A DNA stretch of 64,000 nt from Acidimicrobiia bacterium (GTDB lineage Bacteria; Actinomycetota; Acidimicrobiia; Acidimicrobiales; Ilumatobacteraceae): positions 1 through 64,000 of the forward strand of contig RFSV01000002.1 of assembly GCA_009923785.1 (NCBI GenBank), read 5' to 3'. Below, piece by piece: positions 42,206 through 50,671 of the stretch. A model generated the notes under the pieces. The model searched no databases, was not told the origin of the DNA, and saw only the letters and a list, made by a program, of their open reading frames with translations. The position numbers were made by a program, and so were the translations under genes. Every line of letters begins with the position of its first letter. The stretch's first letter is position 1.

Positions 42206-42703
42206 CTACTGAATGACTTCTGGTGAACGCGCCCACATGAGCGTGGCGTCGAACGAGAGCGCATAGTCGGGGATGAACTCCATGATCACCCGTCCAGGTG
42301 AATCGAGAAACTTCCGAAACGCCTCGGCGGCATCGGGGTTGTCAGCTCGGAGACGATGTGCGAACTCGGGATAGAACCAGTCCTTCGTCTCACGATCGTC
42401 GTGGATGAAGCAGTCGCCCTTGTAGGTCACCGTCTTGCCACCACCCAGTTTCGATCCGGTGCTGTTGATACAGATCGCTGAACGAGGATTTCGACGAAGA
42501 GCCGGAATTCGCTTACGTGTTTCGGCAGCGGTGAGCCAAATCTTTCCGTCCTTGGGCAGATACGACATCACGACACCGAACGGTTCGCCCTTGCTGTTGG
42601 CCCACATGAAGACGCACTCACCCAGCGAATCGACGAGCTTCTTCTCGAGTTCTGGCGTGAGTGCACACTCGGTCAGATCCTCGTAGTTGTCATGAGACGC
42701 CAT
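42206..42703 (-). CDS. Pyridoxamine-phosphate-oxidase-like split-barrel flavin/F420 protein
   Basis: 165 residues. The pattern CVFMWANSKGEPFGVVMSYL, KIWLTAAETRKRIPALRRNP, RSAICINSTG matches the split-barrel FMN/F420-binding family (PPOX class). These reduce or oxidise small substrates or simply bind flavin/F420. Ribosome site GGGAGGGG before the ATG. It is divided from the carotenoid oxygenase by 31 bp and probably transcribed with it. Upstream, separated by 63 bp, lies the tetR gene. Confidence 0.82.
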   Translation of the reverse strand: MASHDNYEDLTECALTPELEKKLVDSLGECVFMWANSKGEPFGVVMSYLPKDGKIWLTAAETRKRIPALRRNPRSAICINSTGSKLGGGKTVTYKGDCFIHDDRETKDWFYPEFAHRLRADNPDAAEAFRKFLDSPGRVIMEFIPDYALSFDATLMWARSPEVIQ

Positions 42704-42766
42704 GACCCCTCCCCCTTTTGTGACGACAGTAACACCTCGTTCAGGGCCTTATCTACCCCTCGTAAA

Positions 42767-43423
42767 TTACTCCGACGATCGCTCCCCGACCAGACCCCAC
42801 CACAGAAGTTCGGACATGTGCGTGGCGACTGATTCGGGGTCGGGAGACGTGTCGTCGATGACCCACAAGGACGCCATCTGCAACATCCCCACCATTGCAT
42901 ACGCCCATGATTCGGCCACCGCAGCATCGCGGCCCACACCGATCCGCCAGAGTTCGAGAGCCCGAGCCAGTGGCGTGGCCGAGCGCTCGGCCAATGAGAG
43001 TCGGGACAGCGCCGTTTGCTCGGTGGATCCGCTCGTGACGTAGAGGAACAACTCCCGATGCTCGAGCACCGTCGAAAGGTTGGCGGCGATGAACCCACCG
43101 AGACTTTCGCGAGTGAACGAGCGCCCGGCCAAAGATTCTCGAGCGGCCGCGATCATGCGCGAGGCCAACCGATCCGCCAGAGCATTGGCCAGTTCGGCTC
43201 GAGATCCCACACGCGCATAGACGATGGGTTTCGTGATTCCTGCTTCGATCGCGACCGAATCGATCGATGCACTGGCTCCATCTCGTCGGATGACTCGCTC
43301 CGCGGCATCCAAGATGGCCTCGGGTCCGATGTCGAGCTGGCCACCACGTGGACGACCCGGGCCCCGAGTCTCGGTCGACATGCGGTCACTCTGCTTCACG
43401 ACACACCCTTCATTTCGACCCAT
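42767..43423 (-). CDS. TetR-family transcriptional regulator
   Basis: 218 residues. N-terminal HTH: AILDAAERVIRRDGASASID, VAIEAGITKPIVYARVGSRAEL, typical TetR/AcrR. The C-terminal ligand domain is a helical bundle. It is divergent from the SDR gene at 43463. TTAC-N5-GTAA lies between them (43427-43439) and is the likely operator. Given the context, the ligand may be a hydrophobic ketone or CoA ester. Confidence 0.9.
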   Translation of the reverse strand: MGRNEGCVVKQSDRMSTETRGPGRPRGGQLDIGPEAILDAAERVIRRDGASASIDSVAIEAGITKPIVYARVGSRAELANALADRLASRMIAAARESLAGRSFTRESLGGFIAANLSTVLEHRELFLYVTSGSTEQTALSRLSLAERSATPLARALELWRIGVGRDAAVAESWAYAMVGMLQMASLWVIDDTSPDPESVATHMSELLWWGLVGERSSE

Positions 43424-43426
43424 TTC

Positions 43427-43439
43427 TTACTCATGGTAA
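43427..43439. promoter_or_regulatory. Candidate TetR operator (TTAC-N5-GTAA)
   Basis: TTACTCATGGTAA, an inverted repeat 3 bases from the tetR start and within the divergent SDR promoter region. Confidence 0.4.
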
Positions 43440-43462
43440 CTTTTCGCCGGGAGGGGGACAAG

Positions 43463-44230
43463 ATGGATACATCTGTCATGAACATGTTCGACCTGTCGAA
43501 CGACGTGGCCATCGTGACCGGGGCCGGCCGTGGCATCGGTGAGGGCATTGCCACCACACTGGCCCGTGCCGGTGCCGCTGTGGTGTGCGCCGCACGACGT
43601 TCCGAGGAAGTCGAGCGCGTCGCCGGCGACATTCGAGCCGCCGGAGGGCGGGCCATCGCCGTGCCGACCGACGTCACCGACGACGATGCCGTACAGCGTC
43701 TGGTCGATCGCGCGATCTCGGAATTCGGCTCGTTCGACATCCTCGTCAACAACGCCGGTGGATCACCGATTCAGACTCCGCTTGTGAAACTTCCTCGTGA
43801 AGAGTGGGACGCCACGATGCGACTCAATCTGACGTCGATCTGGGTGTGCACCAACATCGCAGCGAACCACATGCGTGATGGTGGGCGCATCGTGAACATT
43901 TCGTCGAAAGCCGCCGTGCAGACGGTGATGGGAAGTGGTCACTACGCCGCGGCCAAAGCCGCCGTGAACTCGCTCACCACCACGTACGCGAAAGAGCTCG
44001 GACCTCGAATTCGTGTGAACTGCATCATGCCCGGTGCGGTTCCCACCGAGATCATGATGAAGGCGATGCGTTTGAAAGACGACGACCTTCCGAAGTTGGA
44101 GAAAGTCCTGCGTCTCCCCATGGCCCGACTCGGAACACCTGATGATCTCGGCCTTGCAACGTTGTTCCTGGTATCACCGGCTTCCAGCTGGGTCACCGGT
44201 CAGATCATCGGCATCGACGGAGGATTGTGA
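43463..44230 (+). CDS. Short-chain dehydrogenase/reductase
   Basis: 255 residues. TGAGRGIGEG, DVTDDDA, NNAGGSP, catalytic Ser in ISSKAAVQ, YAAAKAAV (Tyr/Lys) and the ending VTGQIIGIDGGL are classical SDR motifs. Strong ribosome site GGGAGGGGGA before ATG 43463. The frame is open to 43016 inside the tetR gene on the other strand, but that is a shadow. The next gene starts on its stop codon, so it is co-transcribed with an MDR reductase. Confidence 0.92.
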   Translation: MDTSVMNMFDLSNDVAIVTGAGRGIGEGIATTLARAGAAVVCAARRSEEVERVAGDIRAAGGRAIAVPTDVTDDDAVQRLVDRAISEFGSFDILVNNAGGSPIQTPLVKLPREEWDATMRLNLTSIWVCTNIAANHMRDGGRIVNISSKAAVQTVMGSGHYAAAKAAVNSLTTTYAKELGPRIRVNCIMPGAVPTEIMMKAMRLKDDDLPKLEKVLRLPMARLGTPDDLGLATLFLVSPASSWVTGQIIGIDGGL

Positions 44231-45243
44231 TGACTCGTAACAACCCACAAATCGTTCTACGACGTCGCCCGAGTGGTCGTCCGGTCGCCGACGACTTCGA
44301 ATTCGTCGTCAACCAAGTTCCTGAACTCGAGGACGGTCAAGTGTGCGTCGAGGTCGGTCATCTCGGCATCGACGCGTTCATTCGCACGACACTCGAAGAG
44401 GAGAGTTTCCATCAAGGTGCTCAGATCGGCGGCGTGATCCCAGCACTCGGCGTGGGCCGAGTCGTGGAGTCACGTTTCGATGGTCTCGAGCCAGGTGATC
44501 ACGTCTTTGGGCCGCTGTGCTCGCAGACTTACGCCGTCATGCCCGGCGCCATGTTGCGCAAGATCGACGTCTCACGCGTCTCTCCCACCGCATGGCTCGG
44601 GGCCCTCGGCCTCACGACCGGCCTTACGGCCTACGTCGGAATGACCAGAGTTGCGAAGGTAAAAACCGACGACGTGGTCGTGGTGTCGGCGGCTGCTGGG
44701 GCCGTTGGGTCGATGGCCGGACAGATCGCCCGCCTTCTCGGAGCCTCCAAAGTGATCGGTATCGCGGGCGGCCCGACCAAGTGTGAGTTCCTGGTGAAAG
44801 AACTCGGATATCACGCGGCAATCGACTACCGCAACGACGACGTCGAGTCGCGGCTGCGCGAACTGGCTCCACAGGGGATCGATGTCTTTTTCGACAACGT
44901 GGGCGGAGACGTCCTCGACGCGGTTCTACTCAACATCAAAGAAGGCACACGAGTCGTCATCTGCGGAGCGATTTCGCAGTACGACGACATGTCCAACGTT
45001 CGTGGACCACGCAACTATCTGAAACTCGCCGAGCGCCACGCCGTGATGGCGGGATTCGCCGTTTTCCACTTCACCGACACCTACGACGAGGGAGAAGCTC
45101 GACTTGCCGACTGGTTCGTCGACGGTTCACTCGTCATGCCTGAACACGTGGAAGTCGGCGTCGAGCGATTCCCAGCCGCTCTCGACATCCTCATGTCGGG
45201 CGGACACACCGGCAAGCTGCTGGTGAAGGTGTCGTCCGACTGA
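44230..45243 (+). CDS. NADP-dependent MDR oxidoreductase (CurA/leukotriene B4 dehydrogenase-like)
   Basis: 337 residues. The N-terminus IVLRRRPSGRPVADDFEF and GAMLRKIDVS, the Rossmann segment VSAAAGAVGSMAGQIARLLG, FFDNVGGDVLDAVL and YDDMSNVRGPRNYL are features of the zinc-free MDR enal/enone reductases (CurA, PTGR). It reduces an alpha,beta-unsaturated carbonyl with NADPH. ATG 44230 overlaps the SDR stop (TGATG); GTG 44227 is an alternative. It is followed by the convergent BVMO gene. Confidence 0.92.
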   Translation: MTRNNPQIVLRRRPSGRPVADDFEFVVNQVPELEDGQVCVEVGHLGIDAFIRTTLEEESFHQGAQIGGVIPALGVGRVVESRFDGLEPGDHVFGPLCSQTYAVMPGAMLRKIDVSRVSPTAWLGALGLTTGLTAYVGMTRVAKVKTDDVVVVSAAAGAVGSMAGQIARLLGASKVIGIAGGPTKCEFLVKELGYHAAIDYRNDDVESRLRELAPQGIDVFFDNVGGDVLDAVLLNIKEGTRVVICGAISQYDDMSNVRGPRNYLKLAERHAVMAGFAVFHFTDTYDEGEARLADWFVDGSLVMPEHVEVGVERFPAALDILMSGGHTGKLLVKVSSD

Positions 45244-45252
45244 CGAATCCCT

Positions 45253-46746
45253 CTACTCGCCGGCTGACACGGTGATCTTCGACGGTGCCTTGGAAAAGGT
45301 CATGACACCGTCGTCGACTGGCTGCTTGCCGATGATCTTCTTCTCGAGTTCGTAGCGCTGTGGGTTGGTCCACGGTTCACGATCGCCCTGTTTGGGCATC
45401 TTGTCCATGACTCGTTGCATGTAACCAGCCGAGAAGTTTTCGATCCAGGGCCGTGGTGTCATGGTCCGATCTTCGGCTCGGAGGCGAGGAGTGGCCTGAA
45501 CGGTGTGTGTTGCCCTCATGTGATTGAGCAGCTTGCAGACGTAAGTGCTCACGAGATCGGCCCGCAAGGTCCACGAAGCATTGATGTACCCGAAAGTCGA
45601 CACCAGATTCGGAACATCGGAGTACGCCATACCGCGATACGTCCAGGTGTCGGCGAAGTCGATCGTGCGCCCGTCGACCTCGATCTCAACTTCGCCGAGC
45701 GTCACCAGATTGAGTCCGGTTGCCGTGACGATGATGTCGGCGGCGATCTCATCTCCAGACTGGAGTCGAATGCCGCTCTCGGTGAAGGTGTCGATGTGAT
45801 CGGTGACGACACTCGCCTTCCCTGAGTTGATGGCTGCGAACAAGTCACCGTTCGGAATGAGGCACAAACGCTGATCCCACGGGTTGTACGTCGGGGTGAA
45901 GTGAGTATCGACGTCGAAATCGGGGCCCAGACCCTTGCGAACCCCACCCAAGATCTTCGCTTTGATCTTGTCGGGCTGGGTGCGAGTTCGGTTGTAGAAG
46001 AAACTGCCGAGCAGGGTGTTCTTCTTACGAACGACCGAGTACGCGACTCGATCGGGCAGGATCTTGCGAAGAAAGTCGTTGATCGGGTCGTGATCGGGAC
46101 GCGAGACCACGTAGGTGGGCGATCGCTGGAGCATCGTGATGTGCTCGGCCTTGTCGGCCATGGCCGGAACGATGGTCACGGCCGTTGCACCCGAGCCGAT
46201 GACGACGACCTTCTTCCCGCTGTAGTCGAGGTCTTCGGGCCACTCCTGCGGATGCACGATCGTTCCCTGGAACTTCTCGCGTCCTTCGAAGTGAGGTGTG
46301 AATCCTTCTTTGTACGAGTAGTAGCCAGCGCACATGTGGATGAAGTTGCAGGTGATGTCCTCGTACTCACCGGTATCGGCTCGTTGGGTGGTGAGTGTCC
46401 AAGTGGACGTCTCGGTTGACCACTCGGCCTTCTTCACCAAGGTGTCGAAACGAATATTTCGATCGATGCCGTACTCGCTCACCGTCTCGCGCAAGTACTT
46501 CATGATCGACGGGGCGTCAGCGATGGCCTTGGCCTCGGTCCAGGGTTTGAAGCTGAAACCGAGAGTGTGCATATCGCTGTCGGAACGAATTCCCGGATAG
46601 CGGAAGAGATCCCAGGTGCCTCCGATGTCGGATCGACCCTCCACGATCAGATAACTGCGATCGGGACACATCGTCTGCAAGTGATACGCCGAACCGATAC
46701 CGGAAATACCGGCTCCTACGATCACTACGTCAACATGAGTCGTCAT
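45253..46746 (-). CDS. Flavin-containing/Baeyer-Villiger monooxygenase
   Basis: 497 residues. FAD motif VIVGAGISGIGSAYHL, the BVMO fingerprint FQGTIVHPQEWP (FxGxxxHxxxWP), the NADPH motif VIGSGATAVTI and TATGLNLV are visible. It inserts oxygen next to a ketone to make an ester or lactone, or oxygenates a heteroatom. GGGAGGC precedes ATG 46746; the frame runs to 46764. It sits in a block of SDRs and an enone reductase, suitable for terpenoid or cyclic-ketone degradation. Confidence 0.92.
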   Translation of the reverse strand: MTTHVDVVIVGAGISGIGSAYHLQTMCPDRSYLIVEGRSDIGGTWDLFRYPGIRSDSDMHTLGFSFKPWTEAKAIADAPSIMKYLRETVSEYGIDRNIRFDTLVKKAEWSTETSTWTLTTQRADTGEYEDITCNFIHMCAGYYSYKEGFTPHFEGREKFQGTIVHPQEWPEDLDYSGKKVVVIGSGATAVTIVPAMADKAEHITMLQRSPTYVVSRPDHDPINDFLRKILPDRVAYSVVRKKNTLLGSFFYNRTRTQPDKIKAKILGGVRKGLGPDFDVDTHFTPTYNPWDQRLCLIPNGDLFAAINSGKASVVTDHIDTFTESGIRLQSGDEIAADIIVTATGLNLVTLGEVEIEVDGRTIDFADTWTYRGMAYSDVPNLVSTFGYINASWTLRADLVSTYVCKLLNHMRATHTVQATPRLRAEDRTMTPRPWIENFSAGYMQRVMDKMPKQGDREPWTNPQRYELEKKIIGKQPVDDGVMTFSKAPSKITVSAGE

Positions 46747-46813
46747 ATTGCCTCCCGTCCCCACACAGGACGCTAGTAGGTGGATCGACCATGACCTCTG
46801 TGCTCACGACCTC

Positions 46814-46825
46814 TATGTTGAGGGA
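46814..46825 (+). promoter_or_regulatory. Leaderless -10 for the SDR gene
   Basis: TATGTT, spacer GAGGGA, ATG at 46826. It selects this start over the open frame from 46748. Confidence 0.6.
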
Positions 46826-47611
46826 ATGGCTCGTTCTGCCGATCAACCCGGTCGTACCGATCTCTCCGGAAAAGTCTTCGTCGTGACTGGTGGCAATTCA
46901 GGTATCGGTCTCGGTATCGCCGAAGGAATAGCTGCCGTCGGGGGTTCGGTTGCCGTCTGGGGTCGACGTTCCGACAAGAACGACGAGGCCGTGGATCGTC
47001 TGCGCTCACTCGGTGTCGAAGCACGGGGTTACGTCTGTGATGTCGGTTCGGAAGAGCAAGTGATCGACAGTATGAATCGCACTGTCACCGACTTCGGCCG
47101 ACTCGACGGGTGTTTCGCGAACGCCGGACGACCAGGCAACGGAGTCCCATTTCTCGATCTGACCCTCGATCAGTGGCGTGCCGTCATGAAGATCAACCTC
47201 GACGGAGTGTTTCTCACAATTCGCGAAGCGGCGCGGCGTCTGGTCGAGCAAGGTGAAGGCGGAAGCCTCGTTCTCGTCTCCTCGACGTCGGCTATTCACG
47301 GCGCAGCTGGTAACGAGGCCTACGGGACCTCGAAGACGGCCGTCAACGGTCTGATGAGGGCACTCGCAGTAGGGCTCGCACGTCACAGGATCAGGGTCAA
47401 TTCGTTGATACCGGGATGGACCATCACCGAAATGGCCGGACCGGCTTACGCCAACGATCTCTTCCGCAACACCACGACGAAACGTACGCCGGTACGTCGA
47501 TGGGCCGAGTGGTCGGAATTCCGCGAGGTCGGAGCGTTTCTCGCCGACCCGTCGATCACGTATCACAGCGGCCAAGAGGTCGTGGTCGACGGTGGCTACA
47601 CCGTTTTCTGA
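46826..47611 (+). CDS. Short-chain dehydrogenase/reductase
   Basis: 261 residues. TGGNSGIGLG, GRRSDKN, CDVGSEEQ, ANAGRPG, SSTSAIHGA, catalytic YGTSKTAV and YHSGQEVVVDGG. Classical SDR, probably NADP-linked given the Arg after the second strand. Divergent from the BVMO gene across 79 bp and likely part of the same catabolic function. A leaderless promoter decides the start. Confidence 0.9.
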   Translation: MARSADQPGRTDLSGKVFVVTGGNSGIGLGIAEGIAAVGGSVAVWGRRSDKNDEAVDRLRSLGVEARGYVCDVGSEEQVIDSMNRTVTDFGRLDGCFANAGRPGNGVPFLDLTLDQWRAVMKINLDGVFLTIREAARRLVEQGEGGSLVLVSSTSAIHGAAGNEAYGTSKTAVNGLMRALAVGLARHRIRVNSLIPGWTITEMAGPAYANDLFRNTTTKRTPVRRWAEWSEFREVGAFLADPSITYHSGQEVVVDGGYTVF

Positions 47612-47625
47612 GCGTCGACCACGTT

Positions 47626-47641
47626 GTATTGTTCGCAATAC
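47626..47641. promoter_or_regulatory. Inverted repeat overlapping the response-regulator promoter
   Basis: GTATTG-TTCG-CAATAC is a perfect 6-bp-arm repeat. It overlaps possible -10 hexamers TATTGT (47627-47632) and TACGGT (47639-47644), upstream of a GGGGGGTGA ribosome site. Likely operator or weak hairpin. Confidence 0.45.
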
Positions 47642-47673
47642 GGTCCGGTTCGATCATCGGGGGGTGACGCGCC

Positions 47674-48315
47674 TTGGAAATCACGTCTCGAACAATTCGG
47701 GTCCTCTTGTGTGACGACCACGATCTCTTCGCGCAGACTTTGGCCTTCACACTCAGCGCTGAAGAGGATATCGACGTGACGACCACCGTCTCTTCGGTCG
47801 ACGAGGCGATTGCACACTTTTCCGATCAACACGACGTCGCAATCGTCGACGTGAAGCTCGGTGACGACAACGGCCTCCGACTCGTCCAATGGATCTCGTC
47901 GAATCGTCCCGACTGTCAGACCATCGTTCTCACGGCATTCGACTCTGACGATTCGTTCGTCGCCGCACACGAACATGGCGCGAGTGCGTACCTCATCAAG
48001 AGCACCTCATGTGATCACCTGATCTCAGTCATTCGAGATGTGGCTTCTGGCCGACGATTCATCTCTGACGTCAATGTGGCACCCTCGAAGGCGCGGTTGG
48101 CCGGGAAGCAGTCACGTCGAATCGAAAGTCTCAAAGAATCCGACCAACGACTCGTGTGGCTGATCACCCAAGGACTTCCCGACCGACAGATTGCTGCCGA
48201 GATGCACCTCAGTCTTCAGACGATTCGAAATCGCGTCTCCCGACTCCTGCACACCTTCGAGGTTGCCAACCGAACTCAATTGGCGCTGATCTTCACTCAA
48301 GCTCCCGATGAATGA
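47674..48315 (+). CDS. NarL/LuxR-family response regulator
   Basis: 213 residues from a TTG start with GGGGGGTGA upstream. Receiver domain: acidic pocket Asp14/Asp15, phospho-acceptor Asp59 (VAIVDVKLGDDNG), TAFD and YLIKST. The C-terminal HTH (DRQIAAEMHLSLQTIRNRVSRLL) is the LuxR type. It pairs with the kinase that starts inside its last codons (8-base overlap). It resembles the frameshifted regulator tail at the left edge. Confidence 0.92.
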   Translation: MEITSRTIRVLLCDDHDLFAQTLAFTLSAEEDIDVTTTVSSVDEAIAHFSDQHDVAIVDVKLGDDNGLRLVQWISSNRPDCQTIVLTAFDSDDSFVAAHEHGASAYLIKSTSCDHLISVIRDVASGRRFISDVNVAPSKARLAGKQSRRIESLKESDQRLVWLITQGLPDRQIAAEMHLSLQTIRNRVSRLLHTFEVANRTQLALIFTQAPDE

Positions 48316-49375
48316 GGTTTTGTCGTACGAGGCCTTGAGGTCGATCGTCGATGCGATGCCCGGCAGTGTGGCCGTGCATGCGCCGGTTTTCGACGAACAC
48401 GATCACATTGTGGACGCCCGTCTGCGCTGGTGGAACTCCAGTTACGGCGCATTGCACACCAAGAAATCCATCGTCGACCAATCGATGCGGGCCGTCTACT
48501 TCGAGCCCGATAACGCCCTCGACTACGTCCGCCAGGCGTGGGAAAGCGGTTCGGCCCATCAGTACTTCTCGATCGAGGGTGACGTTCTAGCTCGCTATGA
48601 GATGTTCGACGAACCCATCACTCTGTCGGTCGACTGGATTCGACTCGGCTCACATGTGATCGAGATCGGTGAGAACCTGACCTTGCTCACTGATATCCAA
48701 CGCCAATTGGCCTCGTCCGATCTCGAACTTCTGGAAGCCTGGCGGATTCAGCAGATCACGGAGACCAAGCAACGAGTGGCTCGCGACATGCACGACTCTG
48801 TCATGCAACGGCTCCTGGCTGTCGGGATGGGTGTACGTCAGTCCATCAACACACTCGATCTCTCGCCCAAGAATCGGCGCTATGCCGAAAGTCTGCAGAG
48901 GAATCTCGAAGAGGCCATCGCTGAGTTGCGTTTGATGGTTGATGCCCTGGCGTCGAATCCCGAGCCTGTGCGGTCCACCGATTTCGAAATCGGGCTAAAC
49001 CAAGTCGTGACATCGTCAGAACCACTTCTCGGCTTTCGGGCGGACTTCTCGTTGTCTCTCACCTGTGATGTGTCATCACAGGTGAGAGACGATATTCACG
49101 CGGTTGTCCGGGAGTCGCTGGCGAACGTTGCCAAACACGCATCGGCGACCCGCACCTACATACGCGTCGAGTGCAACCTCGGGTACCTGACCGTCAACGT
49201 GCTGGATGACGGCGTCGGAATCTCTCCCTCGCCGAAGCCCGGCCACGGTCTTGCCAATCTCAGACATCGAGCCGAAGCCCACGGAGGAACCATGACGATC
49301 AGGGCCCGTTCCTCACATCCTGGTACTCGACTCGCCTGGCGTATTCCGTGTTCCGAGGCTTCGGGCGAAGAATGA
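48308..49375 (+). CDS. NarL-type sensor histidine kinase (HisKA_3) with PAS-like N-terminus
   Basis: 355 residues, soluble. Residues 1-145 are a PAS-like sensory region (AMPGSVAVHAPVFDEHDHIV, RWWNSSYG). The H-box RDMHDSVMQRLLA gives the phospho-acceptor His162. HATPase: VRESLANVAKHASAT (N-box), DDGVGIS (G1) and HGLANLRHRAEAHGG (G2). No transmembrane segments, so it senses a cytoplasmic signal. Translationally coupled to the regulator. The coding sequence contains a perfect 17-bp inverted repeat at 49054-49090 between dimerisation and ATPase parts. Confidence 0.92.
   Translation: MNEVLSYEALRSIVDAMPGSVAVHAPVFDEHDHIVDARLRWWNSSYGALHTKKSIVDQSMRAVYFEPDNALDYVRQAWESGSAHQYFSIEGDVLARYEMFDEPITLSVDWIRLGSHVIEIGENLTLLTDIQRQLASSDLELLEAWRIQQITETKQRVARDMHDSVMQRLLAVGMGVRQSINTLDLSPKNRRYAESLQRNLEEAIAELRLMVDALASNPEPVRSTDFEIGLNQVVTSSEPLLGFRADFSLSLTCDVSSQVRDDIHAVVRESLANVAKHASATRTYIRVECNLGYLTVNVLDDGVGISPSPKPGHGLANLRHRAEAHGGTMTIRARSSHPGTRLAWRIPCSEASGEE
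49054..49090. repeat. Perfect 17-bp inverted repeat with 3-nt loop inside the kinase gene
   Basis: GTCTCTCACCTGTGATG (49054-49070), TGT, CATCACAGGTGAGAGAC (49074-49090). All 17 pairs match. It is in frame within the kinase (encoding LSLTCDVSSQVRD) and would form a very stable hairpin in DNA or mRNA. Confidence 0.95.
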
Positions 49376-49399
49376 GCTCGACCTGACGGGGATTCCTGA

Positions 49400-49411
49400 C
49401 ACAATGCCCAC
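49400..49411 (+). promoter_or_regulatory. Probable leaderless -10 (CACAAT) for the MBL gene
   Basis: TGACACAAT, then GCCCAC and ATG at 49412; same arrangement as before the GH3 gene. Confidence 0.4.
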
Positions 49412-50671
49412 ATGTCCGACATGTTGGAGCGAACCGCCCGTTTGATCGACGGAATCGACACCGATCTCGATGTCAGTTTCCTCGGGGCACCGGCGAAATC
49501 GGCCGACGTGATTTCCGATGAAATCGCCATCGTCCAAGCGTTCAGCAATGTTGTCTCGTTCTCGACCGACGACGGACTCGTGCTCTTCGACGTCTCACAC
49601 CAGATGTCGGCTCCTACCGTGGTCTCCGCCATTCGGCATTGGTCTTCCGACGAGATCCACACTGCGGTCTACACCCATGGTCACATCGACCACGTGACCG
49701 GCGCCAGAGCGTTCATTGACGATGCCGCCGAACGTCGTCACCGCGACATCACCTTCATCGGCCATGAAGCGATTCCAGCTCGCTTCGAGCGCTACGACCT
49801 GACCAACGGATACAACGGCCACATCAACAAGCGCCAGTTCCGCCTTCCCGAGCCGTTCTTCCCGAGTGATTTCGTCCAACCCCACGTCACGTATTCCGAT
49901 CACACAACGCTCGACGTCGGAGGAACACAATTCGAGCTGCATCACGCCAAGGGCGAGACCGACGATCACACGTGGGCCTGGGTACCCGAGCACAAAGCGG
50001 TGTGCGTCGGAGACCTCTTCATCTGGCAATTCCCGAATGCCGGCAACCCTCAGAAGGTCCAGCGATTCGCCTGGGAATGGGCGGTCGCCCTTCGCGCAAT
50101 GGCGGCTCTGCGTCCCGAACTGTTGCTACCTGCGCATGGACTGGCGATCGGAGGAGCCGACCGTGTCGTTTCCGTTCTCGAGAACACGGCTGCGGCGCTC
50201 GAATCGTTGCACGAGCAGACACTCACACTCATGAACACCGGGGCCCGTCTCGACGAAGTGATCCACACAGTGAGGTTGCCCGCCCACCTCGCTGAACTCC
50301 CGTACCTGAAGCCCACCTACGACGAACCCGAGTTCGTGGTGCGCAACATCTGGCGTCTGTACGGAGGTTGGTACGACGGCAATCCGGCTCATGTGAAGCC
50401 AGCACGCGACGCCGATGTGGCGCGCGAAATGGCCGCGCTCGCCGGAGGTGCGTCCGTTCTCGCCTCTCGAGCCGAATCATTGGCGACTGACGGAGATCTT
50501 CGAGTGGCGTGTCACTTGGTCGAGATGGCATATCTGGCCGATCCCGACAACGCCACCATCCATGGCATCCGAGCCGCCGTATACGAAGCTCGACGTAAGG
50601 TCGAGACCTCGTTCATGGCCACAGGTATTTACCGAGCGGCCGCCCTCGATTCGAGAGAACGACTCGTCTGA
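49412..50671 (+). CDS. MBL-fold alkylsulfatase-like hydrolase
   Basis: 419 residues. The zinc motif is THGHIDHVTGA, with HAKGETDDHTWAW and PAHGLAIGG as later ligands; the C-terminal part (RNIWRLYGGWYDGNPAHVKP, ARDADVAREMAALAGG, ACHLVEMAYLADP) is the dimerisation domain of SdsA1/BDS1-type alkylsulfatases. Those cleave primary alkyl sulfate esters. Only the alkylsulfatase dimerisation domain is seen, not the extra SCP-2-like third domain. It ends flush against the FtsH-like gene on the other strand. Confidence 0.85.
   Translation: MSDMLERTARLIDGIDTDLDVSFLGAPAKSADVISDEIAIVQAFSNVVSFSTDDGLVLFDVSHQMSAPTVVSAIRHWSSDEIHTAVYTHGHIDHVTGARAFIDDAAERRHRDITFIGHEAIPARFERYDLTNGYNGHINKRQFRLPEPFFPSDFVQPHVTYSDHTTLDVGGTQFELHHAKGETDDHTWAWVPEHKAVCVGDLFIWQFPNAGNPQKVQRFAWEWAVALRAMAALRPELLLPAHGLAIGGADRVVSVLENTAAALESLHEQTLTLMNTGARLDEVIHTVRLPAHLAELPYLKPTYDEPEFVVRNIWRLYGGWYDGNPAHVKPARDADVAREMAALAGGASVLASRAESLATDGDLRVACHLVEMAYLADPDNATIHGIRAAVYEARRKVETSFMATGIYRAAALDSRERLV

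Noticed and set aside
43016-43462. 149-residue N-terminal extension of the SDR gene
   Set aside because: It runs antisense through tetR and over the divergent promoter; a strong ribosome site precedes ATG 43463.
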